Below are positions 16,817 through 25,669 of a DNA stretch of 50,704 bases, piece after piece. The stretch lies in contig DKEW01000073.1 of NCBI GenBank assembly GCA_002452265.1, positions 1-50,704 of the forward strand, in the 5' to 3' direction. Position 1 is the stretch's first letter, and each line of letters opens with the position of its first letter. Under the pieces are notes generated by a model, which saw only the letters and a list, made by a program, of their open reading frames with translations, did not search any database and was not told the origin of the DNA. The DNA is from Pelobacter sp. UBA6812 (lineage in GTDB: Bacteria > Desulfobacterota > Desulfuromonadia > Desulfuromonadales > Syntrophotaleaceae). The position numbers and the translations under genes were made by a program.

Positions 16817-18262
16817 ATGAGCATGCAAAAGCAGGAAAAGTACCTGAATGACTGGATCAGGCAAGATGAAGCAGCAGAGGCATCGCTTCCCCTTATCGGT
16901 CATCTGTACCGCGACCGCGGGGTCAACATCAATGTCTACGGCCAGTCCCTGGTCAATAAATCCATTATCGACATTATGAAGGCACACGGTTTTGCCCAGC
17001 AGGTACTCGGGAGTGAACTGTCCGTTGTCGACACCTATCCCATCCTGCAGGCCATGATTAAACTCGACCTATCCCCGTCCCGGGTGGATATCGGCAAGCT
17101 TACCGTTCAATATCGGGACCAGGCAGGCAAACAATCCCTGGATGAGTTTATAGCCGAAAAACTGGCACCCGTGAACAATGGCCGCGGGTCTTTACTGAGC
17201 GAACCCCGCGATGTGGTCCTCTACGGTTTCGGACGGATCGGACGCCTGCTCGCCAGAGTCCTGGTCGAAAAGACCGGCGGTGGCGACAAGCTGCGCCTGC
17301 GCGCTATCGTGGTCCGCAAAGGCACCGATGACGATTTGATGAAACGCGCCAGCCTGCTGGAACGCGATTCGGTACATGGCCCGTTCAATGGCGTCCTGAG
17401 CTTTGACGAAGAAGAAAATGCGATTATTGCCAACGGAAATATGATCCGGGTTATTTACGCCAATTCGCCCGACAGCATCGACTACACTGCCTACGGCATC
17501 AATGACGCCATCGTCATCGACAACACCGGCCTGTGGCGTGACCGCGAAGGACTTGGTCAGCACCTTAAGTCCAAGGGCGTTTCAAAAGTTCTGCTCACGG
17601 CTCCCGGCAAAGGCGATATCCCCAATATCGTTTTCGGTATCAACAACCAGCTGGCTACCCAAGACGAGAACATCTTTTCTGCAGCCAGCTGCACTACCAA
17701 CGCGGTAGTACCGGTCCTTAAGGCCATCAATGATAAATACGGCATCATCAACGGCCACCTTGAGACCTGCCATTCGTACACCAACGATCAGAACCTCATC
17801 GACAACTACCATAAAAAAGGTCGCCGCGGCCGTGCTGCAGCCCTGAACATGGTCATCACCGAAACCGGGGCAGCCAAAGCCTCTGCCAAAGCTTTACCGG
17901 AACTTGCCGGCAAATTGACGGGCAACGCCATTCGCGTGCCGGTGGCTAACGTCTCCCTGGCAGTTCTTAACCTGTCCCTCGGCAAAGAGACGACTGTTGA
18001 TGAACTGAACGACTACCTGCGCGATATCGCCCTGCATTCCTCGCTGCAAAACCAGGTCGCATTTGTGAACTCGCCGGAACTGGTATCCAGCGACTTCATC
18101 GGCTCCCGTCACGCCGGTGTGGTTGATTCGTTGGCAACCATCGTTAATGGCGACCGTTGCGTCCTGTATGTATGGTATGACAACGAGTTCGGCTACACCT
18201 GTCAGGTTGTTCGCCTGCTACAGAAAATAGCCGGCATCGAACTGCCGGTTATGCCTAACTAA
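16817..18262 (+). CDS. gap: Glyceraldehyde-3-phosphate dehydrogenase, long form
   Basis: A 481-residue GAPDH with an extra N-terminal region of about 130 residues before the Rossmann fold. The NAD loop is YGFGRIGR (136-143), the catalytic cysteine is C292 in ASCTTNAV, and HSYTNDQ carries the catalytic histidine; the C-terminal block YDNEFGYTCQV is normal. Long GAPDHs of about 480 residues form a known subfamily in proteobacteria; the role of the extension is not settled. The ATG at 16817 follows AAGGGAG. Divergent from fba, with its own promoter and leader. It likely serves glycolysis/gluconeogenesis, perhaps mainly gluconeogenic as proposed for some relatives. Confidence 0.93.
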   Translation: MSMQKQEKYLNDWIRQDEAAEASLPLIGHLYRDRGVNINVYGQSLVNKSIIDIMKAHGFAQQVLGSELSVVDTYPILQAMIKLDLSPSRVDIGKLTVQYRDQAGKQSLDEFIAEKLAPVNNGRGSLLSEPRDVVLYGFGRIGRLLARVLVEKTGGGDKLRLRAIVVRKGTDDDLMKRASLLERDSVHGPFNGVLSFDEEENAIIANGNMIRVIYANSPDSIDYTAYGINDAIVIDNTGLWRDREGLGQHLKSKGVSKVLLTAPGKGDIPNIVFGINNQLATQDENIFSAASCTTNAVVPVLKAINDKYGIINGHLETCHSYTNDQNLIDNYHKKGRRGRAAALNMVITETGAAKASAKALPELAGKLTGNAIRVPVANVSLAVLNLSLGKETTVDELNDYLRDIALHSSLQNQVAFVNSPELVSSDFIGSRHAGVVDSLATIVNGDRCVLYVWYDNEFGYTCQVVRLLQKIAGIELPVMPN

Positions 18263-18282
18263 TCAACTTATTTTTACCCCCT

Positions 18283-18324
18283 AAAGCCGAATCGCGGACA
18301 CCAAATATGCGCTTCGGCTTTTTT
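18283..18324 (+). terminator. Terminator after gap
   Basis: AAAGCCGAA (18283-18291) pairs with TTCGGCTTT (18313-18321) across a 21-nt loop and runs into six T's. It follows the gap stop by 20 bases. Confidence 0.8.
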
Positions 18325-18355
18325 ATATGCAGCAACCACACCGCCGAAAAATAAA

Positions 18356-18383
18356 AAGGGCCGATCCATGGGGATCGGCCCTT
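18356..18383 (-). terminator. Terminator after rpsU
   Basis: A perfect 12-bp stem (18356-18367 with 18372-18383, loop ATGG) is followed on the minus strand by a T-rich tail. It ends the rpsU transcript. Confidence 0.88.
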
Positions 18384-18413
18384 CCTATCTTATAAACACA
18401 TATCGGCGAGGCA

Positions 18414-18608
18414 TCAGGCTTTTTTGATCATACGCAATTTCTTGCGCAAACGACGCTGTGCTTCCTTTTCCTTGCGCTTACGCTTGACACTAGGCTTTTC
18501 GTAAAACTTGCGTTGCTTCATTTCACGAAACAGACCTTCCTGCTGCAGCTTGCGCTTGAGCACACGGATAGCCTTTTCGACGTTGTTGTCGATGACTTGA
18601 ATTTCCAC
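18414..18608 (-). CDS. rpsU: 30S ribosomal protein S21
   Basis: A 64-residue, very basic protein that joins the small ribosomal subunit late and helps initiation. The family start EIQVIDNNVEKAIRVLKRKL and the basic tail KPSVKRKRKEKEAQRRLRKK are clear. It is a single gene with a strong promoter (18677-18705) and terminator; in enterobacteria it sits with dnaG and rpoD, but not here. Confidence 0.96.
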   Translation of the reverse strand: MEIQVIDNNVEKAIRVLKRKLQQEGLFREMKQRKFYEKPSVKRKRKEKEAQRRLRKKLRMIKKA

Positions 18609-18676
18609 GAAACCTTCACCTCACTTTCCCTCTATCTTATAGTGCCGTCCAGCGCAGCCAAACGACACGAACGGGG

Positions 18677-18705
18677 ATTATAGTGTCTACGCCGTAACAA
18701 TGCAA
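18677..18705 (-). promoter_or_regulatory. Strong sigma-70-type promoter of rpsU
   Basis: On the minus strand TTGCAT (18705-18700), a 17-bp spacer and a perfect TATAAT (18682-18677) lie about 70 bases before the rpsU start codon. Confidence 0.8.
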
Positions 18706-18857
18706 GAAAAATTTAGTTTTGCAACCCGGGATCTGTCTACACCAAGTTACTGCATGCCAGCCAATTTTATACAAAATTGCAAAGCATACAAGGAGCTCAA
18801 ACTTTTCAACCTGGTCATAATCGACGATAGCGCACAGGATATCATTGATCCTGAGCA

Positions 18858-19970
18858 CTACAAGCGAGCCACATGCAGTCCAACCTCCAAACCGCCATTG
18901 CTAAGTAGATGCAAACAATCGAAGCCTTCCCCAAGCGCTTTGGACAAAGGGCCCACAGGACACAATACCGCCCCTAGCCAGCCACAATAAACGGACCGAT
19001 ATACTTCTCCCAACTGACGATAAAGCCCTGTCATAGACTCATCTCGTCCAAGCCGGCCACCATAAGGGGGATTACACAGAACCAGCCCCGACTGCGTTGG
19101 CACATCGCCCCTGCCTAGCTCCGCAGACTCAAACAGAGTTACATCCCCCACCCCGGCACTGGTTGCATTACAGCAGGCAGCCTCAACCACAACAGAATCC
19201 CGATCCCGACCAATCAATGGGGGAGTTACTGGCTGTTCAGAAGTGCGTGCCTGGGTTTGCAGCACCTGCCAAAGTCCGGGTCTGTAACGGGGCCAATGCA
19301 TAAAAGCAAACTCCCGGGCTAGCCCGGGTGCGCGCCGCATCCCCATTAAGGCCCCTTCGACGATAAACGTACCTGACCCACACATGGGATCGACCAAAGG
19401 AGTCGAAACGTCCCAATCCAGCATCATCAAGATTCCTGCCGCCAACGTCTCGCGCATGGGGGCCGGACCGATCTTTTGACGATAGCCACGCCGATGCAAC
19501 AACGCCCCACTACTGTCCACGGAAATCTGACATTGATTATCCTCGAAACGCACCAATATCAGTTGAGCAGGGCCGTCCGACGATTCATCGGCAGCACCAA
19601 CAACCCTATAAGCAGATTCCAGCACAGTTTCGGCAATGCGTCCGGTATGCATCAATCTGGAACCCCGACTGGTAGCCTTGACCTGCATCCCGGTTCCCGG
19701 CTTTATAAATCGCCCCCATGGCAGGCGTAATGCCTTACGATAAAGCTCCGGAAAATCCTTACACCCAAACGTACCCAGCCTGACGAGCACGCGGGTAGCA
19801 CTACGTAGCCACAAGTTGGCCCGGTACAATTCCTCCAGCCCCCCCTGGAAAGAAACCCCTCCCTTACAGGGAGCAACATCCTTAATGCCCAAAGCCGTCA
19901 ACTCCCGCAGGCATACCGACTCCAGACCCAGGGCCGTTACTGCAAACAGGTCAAAGTTCTGTTTTTTCAT
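18858..19970 (-). CDS. THUMP-domain class I SAM-dependent RNA methyltransferase (RlmL/YpsC-like)
   Basis: A 370-residue enzyme expected to methylate a guanine in rRNA. The N-terminal region of about 160 residues begins FDLFAVTALGLESVCLREL and is the ferredoxin-like plus THUMP RNA-binding module. The C-terminal Rossmann fold has the SAM loop DPMCGSGTF and the N6/N2-methyltransferase motif NPPYGGRLG. It is the size of the Gram-positive YpsC form and lacks the second, RlmK-like domain of E. coli RlmL. The target is probably 23S rRNA G2445 (m2G), by family. Divergent from the DUF815 gene; 250 bp upstream of rpsU in the same direction. Confidence 0.9.
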   Translation of the reverse strand: MKKQNFDLFAVTALGLESVCLRELTALGIKDVAPCKGGVSFQGGLEELYRANLWLRSATRVLVRLGTFGCKDFPELYRKALRLPWGRFIKPGTGMQVKATSRGSRLMHTGRIAETVLESAYRVVGAADESSDGPAQLILVRFEDNQCQISVDSSGALLHRRGYRQKIGPAPMRETLAAGILMMLDWDVSTPLVDPMCGSGTFIVEGALMGMRRAPGLAREFAFMHWPRYRPGLWQVLQTQARTSEQPVTPPLIGRDRDSVVVEAACCNATSAGVGDVTLFESAELGRGDVPTQSGLVLCNPPYGGRLGRDESMTGLYRQLGEVYRSVYCGWLGAVLCPVGPLSKALGEGFDCLHLLSNGGLEVGLHVARL

Positions 19971-20149
19971 CGCACGCTCCCGGAAAAACTAGTCATGACC
20001 ATCACCCCGTGTCCGTTTAAACAAGACAGCTTCATAATTCTGTATCGCACCCATGGTATTACAACTCTAAGAGTCAAGAGTTCATGACATATTCTGTTAT
20101 TATGTACAAGGGTTCCTTTTATAACCGCCCATATGGAGGACAACCCGGT

Positions 20150-21055
20150 ATGGAATTCAGCAACCTTGACATTGACTGGGAATATCTGCTTGAACGCATA
20201 GAGCGTTTTCTCGACCTCGGGGAAGAATATTTGACGCGCAAACTGATCGACTACCAACCTGAACCTCAACTGTTTCAACAACACCTCGTTTTTCGTTGGA
20301 TAAAAAGCTACCATACCGGATATTTTGAAGCTGTAGCGTTTCCCGACCTGCAGGATCATGCCGCCCTTGTAGGCATGGATGACATCCTTGATCGTTTAAG
20401 TCAAAACACAGCACAATTTGTCCATGGTTTGCCATGCAATCATATTTTACTCCGAGGCGAACCTGGTAACGGCAAAAGGTCTGCCATTAAAGGACTGTTG
20501 AAAAAATTTGCAGACAAGGACCTGCGGTTGATTCAAATTCATTCCGAAGACCTTCATCAACTGCCGCTGATCACTGCATCCCTGAGAACCCTACCCTTCT
20601 ATTTCATCCTCCTATGCAGTGGTATTTTCCATTCGATGACCACAGAAAACCATACGGAACTGGCAAACTTTCTCCAGGGGGATATCGAAACCCGTGCCGA
20701 AAATGTTTTACTCTATGCCACAAGCAACCGGATAGCCCCCTCCTCTACAGGCGCCAGCAACAGCCATTTTTCAGACTCGGTAACCAAAAACAGGACAGAG
20801 GAAGAAACTTTAGCAGAAGCAGGTTTTGGCATTATCATCAACCTGGCCCCGATGCAGCAATCGACCTATCTTGCCATCTGTCGTCATCTTGTACAACAAC
20901 ACGCATTGTCTCTTGCGGAGGAATCCTGGCAAGCATTGGCATTGGCATGGGCCGAACAACGCAAAGGCTACTGCGGACTCACTGCCCGACAATTCACCGA
21001 TGACCTTGCCGGTAAAACCATATTAAAACAGAAACTCACCAAAAAATCGGGATAA
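20150..21055 (+). CDS. DUF815-family AAA protein with degenerate Walker B
   Basis: A 301-residue AAA-type protein. Walker A is GEPGNGKR (103-110), then the family block DLHQLPLITASLR, the NFLQGDIETRAENVLLYATSNR segment split over sensor 1, and a C-terminal helical lid. In DUF815 proteins the Walker B strand normally reads FxDDLSFE; here it is LLCSGIFHS (154-162), so both acidic residues are gone (S157, G158). ATP might bind but hydrolysis is doubtful. I chose ATG at 20150 because GGAGG lies 10 bases before; an earlier in-frame ATG at 20084 has no site. The cellular job of this family is unknown. Confidence 0.82.
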   Translation: MEFSNLDIDWEYLLERIERFLDLGEEYLTRKLIDYQPEPQLFQQHLVFRWIKSYHTGYFEAVAFPDLQDHAALVGMDDILDRLSQNTAQFVHGLPCNHILLRGEPGNGKRSAIKGLLKKFADKDLRLIQIHSEDLHQLPLITASLRTLPFYFILLCSGIFHSMTTENHTELANFLQGDIETRAENVLLYATSNRIAPSSTGASNSHFSDSVTKNRTEEETLAEAGFGIIINLAPMQQSTYLAICRHLVQQHALSLAEESWQALALAWAEQRKGYCGLTARQFTDDLAGKTILKQKLTKKSG

Positions 21056-21190
21056 ACCCTTTTCCTCCACAATCGCATCCTATAGTTGAATCAGACCCAA
21101 GGTTACGCCCCAATCAACGGACTGGACACACTTCATTCTGTCTGAACACTCGCCATATCAACAAAGTCCCTCTACATTCCTCCTTTTCCA

Positions 21191-21982
21191 ATGGCACCAA
21201 AAATGCACACAATACTCCCAAAATTTCTACATCCCTCAGACGCGATGGATTCGACAGCCATGTTCACTAAACATTTCAAGCCCGGTCAAAAAGTACTTAT
21301 CCATTTAACCAATCCGGCGGATGGCGATGATCGCCTGGAGAACATTTCCGCATCCTGTCTGGCCGTGGATAACGGAGTGCTCACCCTAAATCTTCCCTAC
21401 GAAATAGATGCCTCGGCATTTTCTGAAAACGCCAAAATGTCCGTTATCTCAGAGAGTCTTGGTTTAGGCCTAAAGGCCCAAACCTGTTTCCTCCGCCAGC
21501 AAACAGATACATCTATCCAACTGCGCTTTGACGGTGATCTTCGCTTCTTCCAAAAACGGCCCACAGCACGTTTAAACCTCCCCATCGGAATCCGCTATAG
21601 CCGACTCACCGGCACCTTAGGCGCTATGCGTCAACAATGGCAACAACATATCCACAAACTTGCCAACACCCCGCCCGAAGTCATTCCCCAGTTGCCCTGT
21701 GGAATGGTCAATCTTAGCAGCGGGGGGATTCGCCTCGGATTCCGCAATGCGATCGATAAAGCCCAATTATGCATGTTACTGCTGCAGGTTGAACCGGAAA
21801 CACCACCAATATGTACCATGGCTGAAGTTGTTTGGACTCATCCAAAAGGCAAAGATATGTCCTGCACGGCAGGCCTGCAATTCATGGCTATCATGGCTGA
21901 AGATCAAAAACGGCTTGAAAAATTCATTCGTACCTGCCGGTTTGAGATGCAAAACAAAAAGAACCACAACCAAACACAGTGA
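21191..21982 (+). CDS. PilZ-domain c-di-GMP receptor, YcgR-like layout
   Basis: A 263-residue protein with an N-terminal beta-rich domain like the YcgR-N region and a C-terminal PilZ domain. The c-di-GMP arginine motif R-x3-R is R123-P-T-A-R127 and the second motif is N174-L-S-S-G-G, both intact. Such proteins bind c-di-GMP and act on flagella, pili or exopolysaccharide machinery. The start is uncertain: no clear ribosome site is seen, and ATGs at 21191, 21245 and 21260 are all possible. It follows the DUF815 gene by 135 bases, so it may be cotranscribed. It would respond to the two cyclases in this window. Confidence 0.8.
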   Translation: MAPKMHTILPKFLHPSDAMDSTAMFTKHFKPGQKVLIHLTNPADGDDRLENISASCLAVDNGVLTLNLPYEIDASAFSENAKMSVISESLGLGLKAQTCFLRQQTDTSIQLRFDGDLRFFQKRPTARLNLPIGIRYSRLTGTLGAMRQQWQQHIHKLANTPPEVIPQLPCGMVNLSSGGIRLGFRNAIDKAQLCMLLLQVEPETPPICTMAEVVWTHPKGKDMSCTAGLQFMAIMAEDQKRLEKFIRTCRFEMQNKKNHNQTQ

Positions 21983-22384
21983 AATGGCTAAAACACGTTG
22001 GCCTTTTCACTGGATATTAAAGGTTTGCCCCCTGTTAGGAATAAACTAAGGACATGTTAACATCCGTTGGAATTCCAAATATTTAGCCTTCCAACCCGAC
22101 TTATATTCCAAAAAAACAAGCCGTAAACTATTGAATTACATGGGTTATCCCTATTCATCCACAGAACCGTGGAAAACCCTGTGGGGAACACCTGTGTACA
22201 CCCCCGGGACCCCCGCCCCCATGCGCTTTCGTGGCTTTTTGCATATTTTTTAAGCACTGATAAGGGCTGAATTTGATTCGGCACATGCGCATAGATAGGG
22301 CATGAATTGAAGAGGCGCAATATGGACTTAAAGCGTTTCATTCCTTAGCAGCCCCTTGATATGGACGGCCTCAAAACAAACAGC
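21983..22384. other. Intergenic with DnaA-box-like cluster
   Basis: No gene is supported here. At 22145-22188 three 9-mers resemble the DnaA box TTATCCACA with 7-8 matches: TTATCCCTA, TCATCCACA and, on the other strand, TTCCCCACA. A small AT-rich run follows near 22242. Confidence 0.35.
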
Positions 22385-23074
22385 TTAAGCAGGAAAAACC
22401 CCTTTGGAAGGCAAGGTAGAGGGCCGAACGCCAGCAGCTTCAAGGAATTGAAGAAACTTCGTGCGGGCAACTTCCCTGGCCCCCATAGAGAAGAGATGGC
22501 TGGAAGGCTGCTGACAGTCGATCAGTTGATAACCGAGTGCAGTCAAATGTCGTACAAGGGTTACGAAAGCGACTTTCGAAGCATTGGGCATGTGATGAAA
22601 CATCGACTCACCGAAAAAGCACCCTCCCAGGCTGATGCCGTACAATCCCCCAACCAGGCAACCTTCACACCAGCATTCCACCGAGTGAGCGTAACCCAAG
22701 TGATGTAAAAGGTCATAGGCAGCGAGCATTTCTGCAGTAATCCAGGTACCGGGGCCGTCTTTACGTGGGGTCCCGGCACAGGCGCGGATCACGTCGCTAA
22801 AAGCTTGATCAAAGGTAATGCGGAAACGCCCACGCCGAAGTTCCTTGGCCAAGCTGCGACTTATACGCAAATCCGAAGGCCGAAGGATGCAGCGGGGGTC
22901 AGGGGTCCACCAGAGAATCGGATCATCTTCACTGAACCAGGGAAAAATTCCCATGGAATAGGCAAGCAACAAACGACGGGGAGAAAGGTCCCCTCCCACG
23001 GCGAGAAGCCCTCCCTCCTCAGCATGGTCCTGAGGAGGGAAGATCAAATCATCGATCAGTTGGTAGATGGGCAC
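22385..23074 (-). CDS. aat: Leucyl/phenylalanyl-tRNA-protein transferase
   Basis: A 229-residue enzyme that adds Leu or Phe from aminoacyl-tRNA to proteins with N-terminal Lys or Arg, marking them for ClpS-ClpAP. Family blocks are FPPQDHAEEGGLLAVGGDLS, LLLAYSMGIFPWFSEDDP, ILWWTPDPRCIL and the GGLYGISLGGCFFGESMF core. The start is GTG at 23074, whose G is the last base of the clpA stop codon, so translation is coupled; a longer frame to 23125 lies inside clpA and is not needed. The length matches the usual 230-235 residues. It is the last gene of the clpS-clpA-aat operon. Confidence 0.95.
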   Translation of the reverse strand: MPIYQLIDDLIFPPQDHAEEGGLLAVGGDLSPRRLLLAYSMGIFPWFSEDDPILWWTPDPRCILRPSDLRISRSLAKELRRGRFRITFDQAFSDVIRACAGTPRKDGPGTWITAEMLAAYDLLHHLGYAHSVECWCEGCLVGGLYGISLGGCFFGESMFHHMPNASKVAFVTLVRHLTALGYQLIDCQQPSSHLFSMGAREVARTKFLQFLEAAGVRPSTLPSKGVFPA

Positions 23075-25341
23075 TAGACAACAGACTCTTTTACGAAACG
23101 GAAATTCAATTTTCCGGAGCGGCAACCGAGGCGAACTTCACCACCTGACTGCAAAGCACCGAACAGGATTTCCTGGGCTATGGCATCGCTGACTTCCATT
23201 TGAATCAAGCGCGCTAAAGGACGTGCGCCAAAACGCGGATCGTAGCCGCGGCGGGCCAGATCGGCGCGGGCCGCACTTGAGACCACCAGTTTAATGTTCC
23301 GCTCGGACAATCGGCTGCGTAATTGATCTAAAAACTTATCCACAATCTTGAGCATGGTCTGTTCGCCCAAGCTGTGGAACGGAATCGTTGCATCAAGGCG
23401 GTTACGGAACTCGGGGGAAAAGGTCTGTTCCACTGCCTGTCTGGAACTGCCACCTTCCTCCTTGCCGAAACCGATGGGATTGGCACTCATTTCCCTGGCT
23501 CCGGCATTGCTGGTCATGATCAAAACAACATTGCGGAAATCTGCTTTTTTCCCATTGTTGTCGGTCAGGCTGCCATGATCCATAACCTGCAGCAGAATAC
23601 TGAACAGATCGGGATGCGCCTTTTCGATTTCATCCAACAACAACACGGCATAAGGTTGCTTGATCACTGCATCGGTAAGCAACCCCCCCTGATCAAAACC
23701 GACATAACCGGGGGGGGCCCCGATCAATCGCGATACGGAGTGTTTTTCCATATATTCGCTCATATCAAACCGAATAAATTCAACCCCGAGTTGCAAAGCC
23801 AACTGCTTGGCCGCTTCCGTCTTGCCAACCCCGGTTGGGCCTGTAAAGAGAAACGAGCCAATCGGTTTATCCGGATGCCCAAGCCCGGCCCGGGCACGCA
23901 GCACCGCGCGGGAAAGTGTTTCAACGGCCTCTTCCTGCCCGAATACCTGTCTCTTGAGATCGCGAGCCAGGGTTTTCAGCCGCCGGCGATCGGAGGTTGA
24001 CACACTGCGTTCCGGAATTCGGGCGATACCGGCGACCACCCTTTCAATATCGTCGAGATGCACAACCCGTCCACCGGCCAGACGCATGGCTGAACCGGCC
24101 TCATCGATAACATCGATGGCCTTGTCCGGCAGATGACGAAAGTTGATGTGACGGGCAGAAAGTTCGGCTGCCCCATTGATGGCCTCGTCGGTATAAGTCA
24201 CGCCATGGTGCTCCTCATAGCGGTCCTTGAGCCCATGGAGAATAGCAACCGTTTCATCGACGCTTGGCTCTATGATGTCAATTTTCTGGAAGCGGCGCGA
24301 CAGGGCGCGATCCTTGTCGAACAGGTTTTTGTACTCTTCGTAGGTCGTAGAACCGATACAGCGAAAATCACCACTGGCCAACACCGGCTTGAGAATATTG
24401 GAAGCATCGAGGGACCCGCCGCTGGTGGCACCGGCGCCGACCACCGTATGGATTTCATCGATAAACAAAATGGCATCAGGATGCTTTTCCAAAGCCTTAA
24501 CCACGGCCTTCAAACGTTCTTCAAAGTCGCCGCGGAATTTGGTTCCGGCCAACAACGATCCCATATCGAGGGCAAAAACCTCGCATTGGCTCAGGAGATC
24601 CGGCACCTTGCCCTGACTGATCATCAATGCCAACCCTTCGGCCATGGCGGTTTTGCCGACTCCGGCCTCGCCGACAAAGATGGGATTATTCTTGCGTCTG
24701 CGACACAACACCTGCACGGTGCGCTCCAGTTCGGCGGTTCGACCGATCAGGGGATCGATGCGCCCCTGGCGAGCGCGCCCCACAAGATCCACGGTAAACA
24801 TGGCTAACGGATCCTGTTTGGACTTTTCAGGATTTTCTTCGGTTTTTTCCTGATTGCCACCATCAGGTTTGGTCGACGCCTGGGCTTGCGGCGCATCGCT
24901 CTGGCTGGATACTTTGGTCACGCCATGCGCAATATAATTGAGAACATCCATGCGGGACACTCCCTGGTCTTCCAGAAAATGAACCGCATGGGTATTTTTT
25001 TCCGCAAACATGGCGGCCAGCAGATCACCTATGCTGATTTCCTTTTTACCGGCGGAATGGAGATGCAGCACCGCGCGCTGCAAAACCCGCTGCAACCCGA
25101 TGGTCTGCTCGGGCACCACGTCACGGTCTTCGACCAGGCTTTCCAGATGATCGGCAAAATATTTTTCCAGCTGTCCCTTAAGCGTTTCGGTATCCCCCCC
25201 ACAGGCTGCAATCAACTCTCTGCCGTGGTCCTCAAGCAGCATGGCATAAAGAATATGTTCGGTGGTCAGATACTCATGACGGCGCCGTTGCGCCTCACGG
25301 ACAGCCAGAGAAAAAGTTATCTGTACTTCCTGTGCGAACAT
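23074..25341 (-). CDS. clpA: ATP-dependent Clp protease ATPase subunit ClpA
   Basis: A 755-residue double-AAA unfoldase, the same size as E. coli ClpA (758). It has the N-domain (from MFAQEVQITFSLAVREAQ) that docks ClpS. D1 has Walker A GEAGVGKTAM and Walker B LFIDEIH; D2 has Walker A GPTGVGKTEA and Walker B LLLDEIEKAH. The IGF tripeptide in NPIGFGKEE is the ClpP-binding loop. The start at 25341 has AAGGGAG 8 bases upstream. It is 13 bases after clpS and overlaps aat by one base. ClpP itself is not in the window. Confidence 0.97.
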   Translation of the reverse strand: MFAQEVQITFSLAVREAQRRRHEYLTTEHILYAMLLEDHGRELIAACGGDTETLKGQLEKYFADHLESLVEDRDVVPEQTIGLQRVLQRAVLHLHSAGKKEISIGDLLAAMFAEKNTHAVHFLEDQGVSRMDVLNYIAHGVTKVSSQSDAPQAQASTKPDGGNQEKTEENPEKSKQDPLAMFTVDLVGRARQGRIDPLIGRTAELERTVQVLCRRRKNNPIFVGEAGVGKTAMAEGLALMISQGKVPDLLSQCEVFALDMGSLLAGTKFRGDFEERLKAVVKALEKHPDAILFIDEIHTVVGAGATSGGSLDASNILKPVLASGDFRCIGSTTYEEYKNLFDKDRALSRRFQKIDIIEPSVDETVAILHGLKDRYEEHHGVTYTDEAINGAAELSARHINFRHLPDKAIDVIDEAGSAMRLAGGRVVHLDDIERVVAGIARIPERSVSTSDRRRLKTLARDLKRQVFGQEEAVETLSRAVLRARAGLGHPDKPIGSFLFTGPTGVGKTEAAKQLALQLGVEFIRFDMSEYMEKHSVSRLIGAPPGYVGFDQGGLLTDAVIKQPYAVLLLDEIEKAHPDLFSILLQVMDHGSLTDNNGKKADFRNVVLIMTSNAGAREMSANPIGFGKEEGGSSRQAVEQTFSPEFRNRLDATIPFHSLGEQTMLKIVDKFLDQLRSRLSERNIKLVVSSAARADLARRGYDPRFGARPLARLIQMEVSDAIAQEILFGALQSGGEVRLGCRSGKLNFRFVKESVV

Positions 25342-25354
25342 AAAATTGCTCCCT

Positions 25355-25669
25355 TCATGCCTCTTCCAGACTGCAGCGCAATGGGTAACCGGCCTGACGT
25401 GCCTTCCTGTGAACCCGGGCAATCTTGGTTTCGGCTATTTCATGTGGGAATGTGCCACATACGCCAGTGCCCTCGGTATGGATACTCAACATAATACGAT
25501 GTGCATCGGTCGGAGATTTATGGAATACTCCCTCAAGGACATCCACGACGAATTCCATAGTCGTATAATCATCGTTGTGCATCAACACCCTGAAGAGCGA
25601 CGGCGGCGCTACACGAATCGCTTCTTGGTCCTGGATATGAATGTCTTCTGACGTCTTTTTCTGGCTCAC
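25355..25669 (-). CDS. clpS: ATP-dependent Clp protease adaptor ClpS
   Basis: A 104-residue adaptor that binds proteins with N-terminal Leu, Phe, Tyr or Trp and hands them to ClpA. The core binding block is VLMHNDDYTTMEFVVDVL, with the conserved Asn-Asp pair, and IHTEGTGVCGTFPHEIAETK forms the rest of the fold. The first 22 residues are the flexible N-terminal extension that ClpA engages. The start is GTG at 25669 after a GGGGGA stretch. First gene of the clpS-clpA-aat unit; a weak promoter-like pair is upstream but not convincing. Confidence 0.96.
   Translation of the reverse strand: MSQKKTSEDIHIQDQEAIRVAPPSLFRVLMHNDDYTTMEFVVDVLEGVFHKSPTDAHRIMLSIHTEGTGVCGTFPHEIAETKIARVHRKARQAGYPLRCSLEEA

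Noticed and set aside
18637..18858. 73-codon minus-strand frame between the methyltransferase and rpsU
   Set aside because: It runs over the rpsU promoter and has no ribosome site or recognisable product.
22057..22341. 94-codon minus-strand frame between PilZ gene and aat
   Set aside because: No ribosome site; text looks random and covers the DnaA-box-like cluster.
24133..24807. 224-codon plus-strand frame opposite clpA
   Set aside because: Antisense to the clpA AAA domain and without motifs.
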